Below, piece after piece: positions 34,895-41,788 of a DNA stretch of 44,969 nt. Within the stretch, counting starts at the first letter, position 1; every line of letters starts with the position of its first letter. Position numbers and translations under genes: made by a program. The notes beneath the pieces are model-generated. The model did not search any database. It was not told where the DNA came from and worked only from the letters and a program-made list of their open reading frames with translations. Origin of the DNA: Streptomyces sp. G44 (GTDB lineage: Bacteria > Actinomycetota > Actinomycetes > Streptomycetales > Streptomycetaceae); the NCBI RefSeq assembly GCF_016905445.1, contig NZ_JAFEXF010000041.1, positions 1 to 44,969 of the forward strand. Direction: 5' to 3'.

Positions 34895-35800
34895 ATGGCG
34901 CGGATCGTGGTGGTGCACGGAATCGCCCAGCAGTTCAAGGGACCCCGGACGCTGCACGCGTCGGTCGCGCCCGCCTTGCGCGACGGCGTGACGGCGGCCC
35001 TCGGCGCGGCCGGGCCGGCGCTCGGTGACGACGACATCGCCTGCGCCTTCTACGGCGACGCGTTCGTACGGCCCGGCACCCGGGCGACCGCGGTACCCGC
35101 CTATGACGAGGCGGACGTCGAGCCCGGCTTCGAAGCGGAACTGCTGCTGGAGTGGTGGCTGGAGGCGGCGCGGGTATACCCGCAGGTGCTGGGCCCGGAC
35201 GCGCGGTCCCGCGGCGTGGTCGGCTACGTGGCCGCCCGTCCATTGACGCGCCCGCTGGTGCGCCGCGCGCTCGACGCGCTGACGCACGCGCCCTACTTCG
35301 CGCGCGTCGCGGAACCGCTGCTCATCTTCGGCCTGAAACAGGTCCGCCGGTACTTCAACGACCCCGCCCTGCGGGAACGCGTACGGGCGTCGGTGGCACG
35401 GGCCATCGACGCGGACACCCGTGTGCTGGTGGCGCACTCGCTGGGCAGCGTGGTCGCGTACGAGCTGTTGTGCGACGAGGCCCTGCGCGAAGCGCATCCC
35501 GAGTGGCAGATCTCCTCACTGATCACCCTCGGCTCTCCGCTCGGACTGCGCGGCCTGGTCTTCGACCGCCTGATCCCGGCACCCCACCGGGAGACGGGCA
35601 GCTGGCCGCCCAGGATCCGACGCTGGACGAACGTCGCCGACCGGGGCGACATCGTGGCCCTCGTGAAGCGACTGGCGCCCCGCTTCGGCCCGGAGGTCGC
35701 GGACCACGAGGTCGACAACGGCGCCGAGATGCACTCCATGAGCCGCTACCTCACGGCTCCGGTCACGGGCAGGGCCGTGGCGGAGGCGCTCACGCGGTGA
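34895..35800 (+). CDS. Alpha/beta hydrolase-fold protein
   Basis: This is a 301-residue protein. It begins MARIVVVHGIAQQFKGP, with the oxyanion-side HG, and has the nucleophile elbow VLVAHSLGSVVAYELL. A late NVADRGDIVALV supplies an acidic residue and DHEVDNGAEMHSMSRYL the probable catalytic His. This arrangement fits lipase/esterase-like hydrolases, here with a long insertion between strand 1 and the nucleophile. There is no signal peptide, so it is cytoplasmic. ATG at 34895 has GAAGGGA upstream. The substrate is unknown. It stands two genes from the caspase-WD40 gene; similar hydrolases occur as effectors in STAND-linked systems, but no link is shown here. Confidence 0.75.
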   Translation: MARIVVVHGIAQQFKGPRTLHASVAPALRDGVTAALGAAGPALGDDDIACAFYGDAFVRPGTRATAVPAYDEADVEPGFEAELLLEWWLEAARVYPQVLGPDARSRGVVGYVAARPLTRPLVRRALDALTHAPYFARVAEPLLIFGLKQVRRYFNDPALRERVRASVARAIDADTRVLVAHSLGSVVAYELLCDEALREAHPEWQISSLITLGSPLGLRGLVFDRLIPAPHRETGSWPPRIRRWTNVADRGDIVALVKRLAPRFGPEVADHEVDNGAEMHSMSRYLTAPVTGRAVAEALTR

Positions 35801-35892
35801 GCGCGCCCGGCTTTCACCGATGACTCGTTCGCGCAGCGGACACTGCGTGGTCCACATCAACTGGGTTTGCACCACCCTTGCCGCCCGGCAGG

Positions 35893-36681
35893 TCACCGCT
35901 CAGGGGCATGACGAGCCGCCAGGTACACGCTCTGCGCTTCAGCACGTCGCAGAGAGGCCGGCGTACGCCCGATAAAGTCCCGCGCGGTACGGGTGAGGTG
36001 GGCCTGGTCGGCGAAGCCCGCGGTGGCTGCGGCCAGGGCGGCGGTCGAGTCCGGCAAGTGAGCGATCGCGGTGCGGAGCCGGCCCCATCGGCGCAGACGG
36101 GCAAGCGCGATACCCACGTCCTGCTGGACCAGGGCGCGCAGCCGCGGGGCCGACAGGCCGGCCTCGGTGGCGATGGAGGTGATGGGCATGTCCGGATCGC
36201 GCCAGGTGCACAGGTGGACCGCGTGGGCGACTCTCGGATCGAGCGGGGATGGGCGCCCGGCGAGTGTCCGCAGCTCGGCATATCCGGCGGCCAGGTCCAC
36301 GCGGGTGCCGGGGCCGTCGGAAGCGGTGGCGCCGAGTGCGGCGAGCAAGCGGCGGACCTCGCCCGCGCCGAGCCGTATCGGCTCCGGGCGGGAGGGCAGC
36401 AGCCAGGAGTCGATGAACAGGGCGAGGTAGGCAGAGGTCGCCGCACAGGCGTGGGCCAGCTGGGGCGGAACGATCAGTCCGGGCGCCGCCGTCATGGGCC
36501 GTCCCGGCCGGCGGAGTTCGGCGTGGCCGCCGATCGGCAGCACGGCTTTCCACGCGGGCAGCCGGTGTGAGGTGACGTGGAGCGGGCGGGACTCGGCGAA
36601 CATCGTCGCCTCGGGGCCGGAGGCGAAGACGACGCGGCGATCGTTTTGTTCAAGTGCCCAGGCACGAGGTGAATCGATCAT
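35893..36681 (-). CDS. AraC-family transcriptional regulator
   Basis: This is a 262-residue protein. The N-terminal part (HVTSHRLPAWKAVLPIGGHAEL through VPPQLAHACAA) resembles a cupin-like sensor. The C-terminal ~100 residues carry the two helix-turn-helix units: DPDMPITSIATEAGLSAPRL and then AAATAGFADQAHLTRTARDF ending GRTPASLRR. The ATG at 36681 leaves only six bases to the start of the divergent DoxX-like gene, so the shared promoter must lie inside one of the genes or the true start may be the ATG at 36603 (237 residues). It probably controls the divergent pair. Confidence 0.85.
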   Translation of the reverse strand: MIDSPRAWALEQNDRRVVFASGPEATMFAESRPLHVTSHRLPAWKAVLPIGGHAELRRPGRPMTAAPGLIVPPQLAHACAATSAYLALFIDSWLLPSRPEPIRLGAGEVRRLLAALGATASDGPGTRVDLAAGYAELRTLAGRPSPLDPRVAHAVHLCTWRDPDMPITSIATEAGLSAPRLRALVQQDVGIALARLRRWGRLRTAIAHLPDSTAALAAATAGFADQAHLTRTARDFIGRTPASLRRAEAQSVYLAARHAPER

Positions 36682-36687
36682 CGTGCC

Positions 36688-37059
36688 ATGCACGCTATCG
36701 CTTCCGTTGCCTTGGCGGTGTTCCTGATCGTCACGGGGGTCGCGCATTTTCTGGCCCCCGGCTACTTCCGCACGCTGGTACCCGCTTGGCTCCCCCGGGA
36801 GCGGCTCCTCGTTGCCGTCAGCGGGGCGGCGGAGGTCGTGGTGGGCGCGCTGGTGCTGGTTCCGTGCGGCAGGCGGGCCGGGGGCTGGTCCGCCGCCGTT
36901 CTGATCTCCTGTTACTTGACGTCCCACGTGGACGCGTTGCGCCGCGCGCGCCCGGATCGGCCCCGGCTGCTGGAGCGGCCGGCCGGTGCGGCGGCCCGGC
37001 TGGTGACGAACGTCCTGTACATCGCCTGGGCGGTCGCCGTGGCCAGGTCCACGGCCTGA
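36688..37059 (+). CDS. DoxX-like small membrane protein
   Basis: This is a 123-residue protein with four predicted membrane segments: ASVALAVFLIVTGVAHFLAPGYF, LLVAVSGAAEVVVGALVLV, WSAAVLISCYLTSHVDAL and LVTNVLYIAWAVAVARS. The pattern GxxHFxxPxxF followed by a SGxxEVxxG segment is typical of DoxX-related proteins. They often sit with redox enzymes and oxidative-stress regulators; their biochemical role is unclear. It is divergent from the AraC gene and 71 bases before the FAD oxidoreductase gene, likely in one operon. Confidence 0.8.
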   Translation: MHAIASVALAVFLIVTGVAHFLAPGYFRTLVPAWLPRERLLVAVSGAAEVVVGALVLVPCGRRAGGWSAAVLISCYLTSHVDALRRARPDRPRLLERPAGAAARLVTNVLYIAWAVAVARSTA

Positions 37060-37130
37060 CGCCGATGCGCGGCAAGCGAATTGTCCGAGGTGGCGCAGGA
37101 GCCGCCCGTAGTCACAGAGGAAGTCACGCC

Positions 37131-38273
37131 ATGAGTCATCGCCTCGTCGTCGTGGGCGCCGGTTACGCCGGTCTGCAAGCGGCCCGGCGCCTCGCCCATA
37201 AGCTGCGCCGGAGCGATGTCACCGTCACGCTGGTCAACGCCTCGGACCGGTTCGTCGAACGGGTCCGGCTCCATCAGCTCGCCGCGGGGCAGCGACGGGC
37301 GACGGTTCCGCTGCGTCAACAGCTCGGCGGTGCACCGGTCCGGCTGGTCGTCGGACGCGTGACCGCGATCGACACCGCCGGCCGGACCGTGTGCGTGGAC
37401 ACCGTGCCCCGAGTGATCGGCTACGACACCCTGGTGTACGCGCTGGGCAGCCGGGCGCGGCTCGACGATGTCCCGGGCGCAGCCGAGCACGCGTACGCTG
37501 TCGCCGACACCGAGCAGGCGACACGGTTGCGCCACAGGGTTGCCGAGCTCGCGTCAGGACGCACTGTCGCGGTGGTCGGCGCGGGGCTGACCGGGCTGGA
37601 AACCGCCTCGGAACTGGCCGAGAGTTACCCCGAATTGCGCGTCCGGCTGTTCACCGCTGGCGATGACGTGGGGGCCGGGCTCGCGCCGCGCGCCCGGACC
37701 CACCTCCGGCACGCTCTCGGCCGGCTGGGCGTCTCGGTTCATCCGAGGACCCTTGTCACGGCGGTGCGGGAGGACGGCTTGGACACCCGCGACGGCGCGT
37801 CGTTCGCCGCTGACACCGTCGTGTGGACCACCGGGTTCCAAGCGCCGGAGCTGGCGCGCGCGGCAGGATTGGCGACGGATGAGAGCGGCCGGATGCTCGT
37901 CGACGCCACCCTGCGCTCGATCTCGCACCCCGAGGTGTACGCCGTCGGCGACGCGGCTGCCGCGGTGTCGGTGGGCGGAGCCCCGAGCCGAATGTCCTGC
38001 CAGGCAGCCCTGCCCATGGGCCGGGGTGTGGCCGACGTCATTGCCGCTCGGCTGACGGGCCGGGAACCCGGGCCCGTGCGGATCGGTTACATCTTCACCA
38101 ACATCAGCCTCGGTCGGCGTGACGGTGTCGTCCAGTTCACCCACGCCGACGACCGCCCCCGCAGGCTCGTTCTGACAGGGCGCGCCGCGGCGGCTTTCAA
38201 GGAGGCCGTCGTGCGCAGCACAGTGCGGTCCGGGCCGCGTGGTGAGCCCGGCAGTGACGAGTCGGACTTCTGA
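37131..38273 (+). CDS. FAD-dependent NAD(P)H oxidoreductase (NDH-2-like)
   Basis: This 380-residue pyridine nucleotide-disulfide oxidoreductase-type flavoprotein has the FAD site VVVGAGYAGLQAARRL at the N-terminus, the NAD(P) site VAVVGAGLTGLETASELAE near residue 145, and the FAD-ribityl motif EVYAVGDAAA near residue 270. It lacks a CxxC redox pair, so it is of the type II NADH dehydrogenase or related quinone-reductase type. No C-terminal membrane anchor is evident. ATG at 37131 has AGAGGAAG upstream. With the DoxX-like gene it probably forms a small redox unit controlled by the divergent AraC protein. Confidence 0.88.
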   Translation: MSHRLVVVGAGYAGLQAARRLAHKLRRSDVTVTLVNASDRFVERVRLHQLAAGQRRATVPLRQQLGGAPVRLVVGRVTAIDTAGRTVCVDTVPRVIGYDTLVYALGSRARLDDVPGAAEHAYAVADTEQATRLRHRVAELASGRTVAVVGAGLTGLETASELAESYPELRVRLFTAGDDVGAGLAPRARTHLRHALGRLGVSVHPRTLVTAVREDGLDTRDGASFAADTVVWTTGFQAPELARAAGLATDESGRMLVDATLRSISHPEVYAVGDAAAAVSVGGAPSRMSCQAALPMGRGVADVIAARLTGREPGPVRIGYIFTNISLGRRDGVVQFTHADDRPRRLVLTGRAAAAFKEAVVRSTVRSGPRGEPGSDESDF

Positions 38274-38443
38274 GCATCGAGCTCGGCACGGAGCGATGCA
38301 CGGCGGCCGACACCGCGGCCGGATCACCACCGAACGGCCGCGGCGCCGGCCGGGTTGCCACTGCCGCGGTTCGACGGCAGGCGACGGTCGCGACCTCCCT
38401 GAACTGCTTCTCTGCCGGCTTTTGCGACGCAGCGGTATGCACA

Positions 38444-39256
38444 TCAGGCGTTTTTGTTGAACTCCGCGACATTCTTCTGGTGCTCTTCGAAGTCCGCGGT
38501 GAACCGCGTGTCATCCGGCTTCACCGTCACGAAGTACAACCAGTCCCCAGGGGTCGGACTGGTCGCCGCCCGCATCGCGTCCTCACCCGGATTGCCGATC
38601 GGCGTGGGCGGCAGGCCCATGCGCGTGTAGGTGTTGTAAGGGCTGTTGATCTTCGTGTCCCGCTCGCTCGTCGTCAGCTTGGAGCGGTTGAGGGCGTAGT
38701 TGATGGTCGAGTCCATCTGGAGCGGCATGCCCTTGTCGAGGCGGTTGTAGATGACTCGGGCCACCTTCCCCATGTCCGCCTTGGACCCGGCCTCCGCCTC
38801 GATCATGCTGGCGATGGTGACGGTCTGGTAGACGTTGACGGCATTGCGGTCGGCACCCGCCGTCACGTGACTGCCGCTGAACTTCTTGTTCGCCGTCTCC
38901 ACCATGTACGACAGGACCGAGGCCGGGGTCGAGCCGGAAGTGATCGGATATGTCGCGGGGAAGAGATACCCCTCGGGGTTGCCCCCGGCGTCACCGGGAA
39001 GCTTCAGATCGGCCTTGGGCAGAGCCTTCTTCGTGGTGCCCGCGGGCACCTTCAGGGCCTTGTCCACGGCCGCGTACACCTGGCCCGAGCGCCAGCCCTC
39101 GGGAATCGTCAGGGTCTGGGGTCGCGCGTCGTCGTCGGGGAGCAGCAGCGGCACCGTCACGGCGGTGGCCGCCACGAGAGCTCCGGTCGCGATCAGGGCG
39201 ATCCGGCCCCGCCGCGTCAGTCGAATCGTGCGCCGTCGCGGAATCTTCATCTGCAT
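38444..39256 (-). CDS. mltG: Short MltG (YceG)-like endolytic murein transglycosylase
   Basis: This is a 270-residue protein. After a basic N-terminus there is one membrane anchor (IALIATGALVAATAVTVPLLL), then a shortened LysM-like part (LTIPEGWRSGQVYAAV). The catalytic domain follows with VTIASMIEAEAG (catalytic Glu), VARVIYNRLDKGMPLQMDST and SPYNTYTRMGLPPTPIGNPG. MltG cleaves nascent peptidoglycan strands. It is shorter than typical MltG (around 340 residues or more), and the context lacks aroE or ruvX, so it looks like an extra paralogue. It is 43 bases downstream of the ABC exporter gene. No ribosome site is seen before the ATG. Confidence 0.88.
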   Translation of the reverse strand: MQMKIPRRRTIRLTRRGRIALIATGALVAATAVTVPLLLPDDDARPQTLTIPEGWRSGQVYAAVDKALKVPAGTTKKALPKADLKLPGDAGGNPEGYLFPATYPITSGSTPASVLSYMVETANKKFSGSHVTAGADRNAVNVYQTVTIASMIEAEAGSKADMGKVARVIYNRLDKGMPLQMDSTINYALNRSKLTTSERDTKINSPYNTYTRMGLPPTPIGNPGEDAMRAATSPTPGDWLYFVTVKPDDTRFTADFEEHQKNVAEFNKNA

Positions 39257-39284
39257 GGGGGCACGTTAACCCGTAAATACGGTT
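39257..39284 (-). promoter_or_regulatory. Possible leaderless promoter and inverted repeat before mltG
   Basis: On the minus strand TAACGT (39268-39263) ends six bases before the mltG ATG, the spacing of leaderless actinomycete promoters, which fits the missing ribosome site. An inverted repeat (AACC-GTA and TACGGTT with one bulged base, 39268-39284) covers the -10 and its upstream spacer. The -35 is weak. Confidence 0.35.
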
Positions 39285-39299
39285 ATTTCCGGCATATCC

Positions 39300-41108
39300 T
39301 CATGGCGTCGGCTCCAGTTGGGCGTCTCTGCGGACCAGAGCGGCGTAGCGCCCGTCGCGGGCCATGAGCTCCTCGTGCGTACCGCGCTCGGCGACGCGTC
39401 CGGCGTCCAGGACCACGATCTGGTCGGCGCCTCGGACGGTGGAGAGCCGGTGGGCGATGGTGAGGGTGGTCCGGTCGGCGGACAGGGCGTCGATGGCCTC
39501 CTGCACGGCCCGCTCGGTCCGGGTGTCCAGGGCGCTGGTCGCCTCGTCGAGGATGAGTACGGGCGGGTCGCGCAGGATGGTGCGGGCGATGGCGAGGCGC
39601 TGCTTCTCGCCGCCGGAGAAGCGGTGGCCGCGCTCGCCGACCACGGTGTCGTACCCGTCGGGCAGGGAGGCGATGTGGTCGTGGATCTGGGCGGCGCGGG
39701 CCGCGGCCATGAGCTCCGCGTCGGTGGCGTCGGGTTTGGCGAAGCGGAGGTTGTCGGCGACCGAGGCGTGGAAGAGGTACGTCTCCTGGGAGACCACGCC
39801 GACGGCGCGCGCGAGGGTGTCGAAGTCCAGGTCGCGCACGTCGACGCCGTCCAGGGTGACGCGGCCGCCCGTGACGTCGTACAGCCGGGGGACGAGGTGG
39901 CTCAGGGTCGACTTGCCGGAACCGGTGGCTCCGACGACGGCCAGGCTGCCACCGGGACGTATCGCGATGTCGATGCCCTGGAGCGTGGGCCCCGACTTCT
40001 CGTCGTAGTGGAACTCGACGTCCTCGAAACGGACCTCTCCCTTGATCGCGCCGAGCCGCACCGGCTTCTCGGGCTCGGTGATGTCGACGGTCAGATCGAG
40101 GTACTCGAAGATGCGCTGGAAGAGCGCGAGCGAGGTCTGGATCTGCACGCCGGTGGAGAGCAGGCTCACGGTGGGCCGGAAGAGGCCCTGCTGGAGCGAG
40201 ACGAAGGCGACGAGCGTGCCGATGGAGACGGTGGGGCCGCCCATCTGGAAGGCGAGGCCGGCGCTCCAGTAGATGACGGCGGGCATGGCGGCCATCACGA
40301 TCGAGATGACGGCCATGCGCCAGCGCCCCGCCATGCTCGACCGGATCTCCAGGTCGACCAGGCGCTCGGACTCGTCCGCGAAGGATCGGGTGAGGGAGTC
40401 GGCGCGGCCCATCGTGCGGCCGAGGACGATGCCGCTCACGGAGAGCGATTCGGTGACGGTCGCGGCCATCGCGGCCATCTGCTTCTGGCGCTGGGTGGCG
40501 ATCTTCTTGCGCTCCCGGCCGACCCGGCGGCTGATCCACACGAACACCGGGAGCAGCAGCAGGGAGACGACGGTCAGGCGCCAGTCGAGGGCGAGCATGG
40601 CGACGACCGTCGCGATCACGCTCGTGAGGTTCGAGACGAGGGATGTCGCCGTGGAGGTGACGGTCGCCTGCATACCGCCGATGTCGTTGGCGATGCGGGA
40701 CTGGACCTCGCCCGTTCGGGTGCGGGTGAAGAAGGCCAGGGACATGCTCTGCAACCGGCCATAGACAGCCGTGCGCAGGTCGTGCATGACGCGCTGCCCC
40801 ACGGAGGTGCTGATCAGGGTCTGGAGGACGCCGAAGACGCTCGTGACCACCGCGCTGAGGATCATGCCGAGCGCGAGCAGGCTCAGCAGGCCCGTACGCC
40901 CTTGCGGGAGCGCGGTGTCGAGGATCTCCTTCAACAGGAAGGGGGTCGCGACCGAGACGAGGGACGCGGCGCAGACCAGCAGCCCCACGATCGCGAGGCG
41001 GCCTCGGTAGGGGCGGAAGAGGCGCAGGATCCGGCGCAACTGGCGCGGCTGCGGCTCCTCGCCCGGCGTCGTGGCCGGCGGTGTCCAGGTGGGTTCGTCG
41101 TGGCGCAT
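39300..41108 (-). CDS. ABC exporter, fused permease/ATPase (multidrug type)
   Basis: This is a 602-residue half-transporter. The N-terminal membrane domain of about six spans (residues 30-320, from LAIVGLLVCAASLVSVATPF) is followed by an ATPase domain with Walker A VVGATGSGKS, Q-loop SQETYLF, signature FSGGEKQRLAIART, Walker B PVLILDEATSALD and the switch His in LTIAHRLSTVRGAD. All motifs are intact, so it should work as a homodimer. It is divergent from a MarR regulator, a common arrangement for drug or metabolite efflux. The substrate is unknown. Confidence 0.93.
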   Translation of the reverse strand: MRHDEPTWTPPATTPGEEPQPRQLRRILRLFRPYRGRLAIVGLLVCAASLVSVATPFLLKEILDTALPQGRTGLLSLLALGMILSAVVTSVFGVLQTLISTSVGQRVMHDLRTAVYGRLQSMSLAFFTRTRTGEVQSRIANDIGGMQATVTSTATSLVSNLTSVIATVVAMLALDWRLTVVSLLLLPVFVWISRRVGRERKKIATQRQKQMAAMAATVTESLSVSGIVLGRTMGRADSLTRSFADESERLVDLEIRSSMAGRWRMAVISIVMAAMPAVIYWSAGLAFQMGGPTVSIGTLVAFVSLQQGLFRPTVSLLSTGVQIQTSLALFQRIFEYLDLTVDITEPEKPVRLGAIKGEVRFEDVEFHYDEKSGPTLQGIDIAIRPGGSLAVVGATGSGKSTLSHLVPRLYDVTGGRVTLDGVDVRDLDFDTLARAVGVVSQETYLFHASVADNLRFAKPDATDAELMAAARAAQIHDHIASLPDGYDTVVGERGHRFSGGEKQRLAIARTILRDPPVLILDEATSALDTRTERAVQEAIDALSADRTTLTIAHRLSTVRGADQIVVLDAGRVAERGTHEELMARDGRYAALVRRDAQLEPTP

Positions 41109-41218
41109 GGGCTCCTACGGGATCTGGAGGACTTACAGGGGCCGGGGGCATATGAGAACCAAAGGGGCCCGCGCGCATCAGAAATGACCCACGCGACTTT
41201 GGCGATGACGACTCAGGG

Positions 41219-41248
41219 AGCATAGCTCACTGTTACCTATACTCACAA
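41219..41248. promoter_or_regulatory. Overlapping divergent promoters of the ABC exporter and MarR genes
   Basis: On the minus strand TTGTGA (41248-41243) and TATGCT (41224-41219), 18 bases apart, make a good promoter for the ABC gene. On the plus strand TATACT (41238-41243) is a good -10 for the MarR gene. Because the two overlap, one MarR site here would control both. The short repeat CTCAC occurs on both sides of the GTTACCTATA core. Confidence 0.5.
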
Positions 41249-41275
41249 TGCACAAGGTCCTGATAAAGTTCCCGC

Positions 41276-41731
41276 ATGAACACCCCGGACCCCGACGGCC
41301 TGCTCGCCGAACAGCTGCTGCGGCTGACCCGCAGGTTGCAGCGGATCCAGAAGCGTCATCTGGTGCCGATCGGCATCACCCCCGCCCAGTCCCGCCTGCT
41401 GCGCACCCTCGCGCACTGCGAGACGCCGCCCCGCATGGCCGACCTCGCCGACCGCCTCGAAGTGGTCCCGCGGGCCGTGACGACGCTGGTCGACGCCCTG
41501 GAGACCGGTGATCTCGTACGCCGTGTGCCCGACCCGACCAACCGCCGGGTGATCCGCATCGAGCTCACCGACGCGGGACTGAAGACCCTCGGCGAGCTGC
41601 GCGGCGCGCGCCGGGCCGCCGCGGAGGACATCCTGGCCCCATTGGACGCCGACCAGCGCGCTCAGCTGGGCGGCCTGCTGAACGCCCTGTTCGATGTGCG
41701 AGACGCGCAGGACGGCCACCGCCGCTGCTGA
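41276..41731 (+). CDS. MarR-family transcriptional regulator
   Basis: This is a 151-residue protein. The N-terminal dimer helix (LLAEQLLRLTRRLQRI) is followed by the winged helix-turn-helix: ITPAQSRLLRTLAHCETPPR, then MADLADRLEVVPRAVTTLVDALE as recognition helix. The wing is VRRVPDPTNRRVIRIELTDAGL with the family DxR-type turn. Two Cys residues are present but not as a known redox pair. It is divergent from the ABC exporter and probably represses it and itself. The 57-base gap to the next gene also allows read-through into it. Confidence 0.92.
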   Translation: MNTPDPDGLLAEQLLRLTRRLQRIQKRHLVPIGITPAQSRLLRTLAHCETPPRMADLADRLEVVPRAVTTLVDALETGDLVRRVPDPTNRRVIRIELTDAGLKTLGELRGARRAAAEDILAPLDADQRAQLGGLLNALFDVRDAQDGHRRC

Positions 41732-41788
41732 CCCCCAGGCGCACGGCGGACACCGTCGTGGGTACGCCGCCACCGCCGAGGAGAGCCC

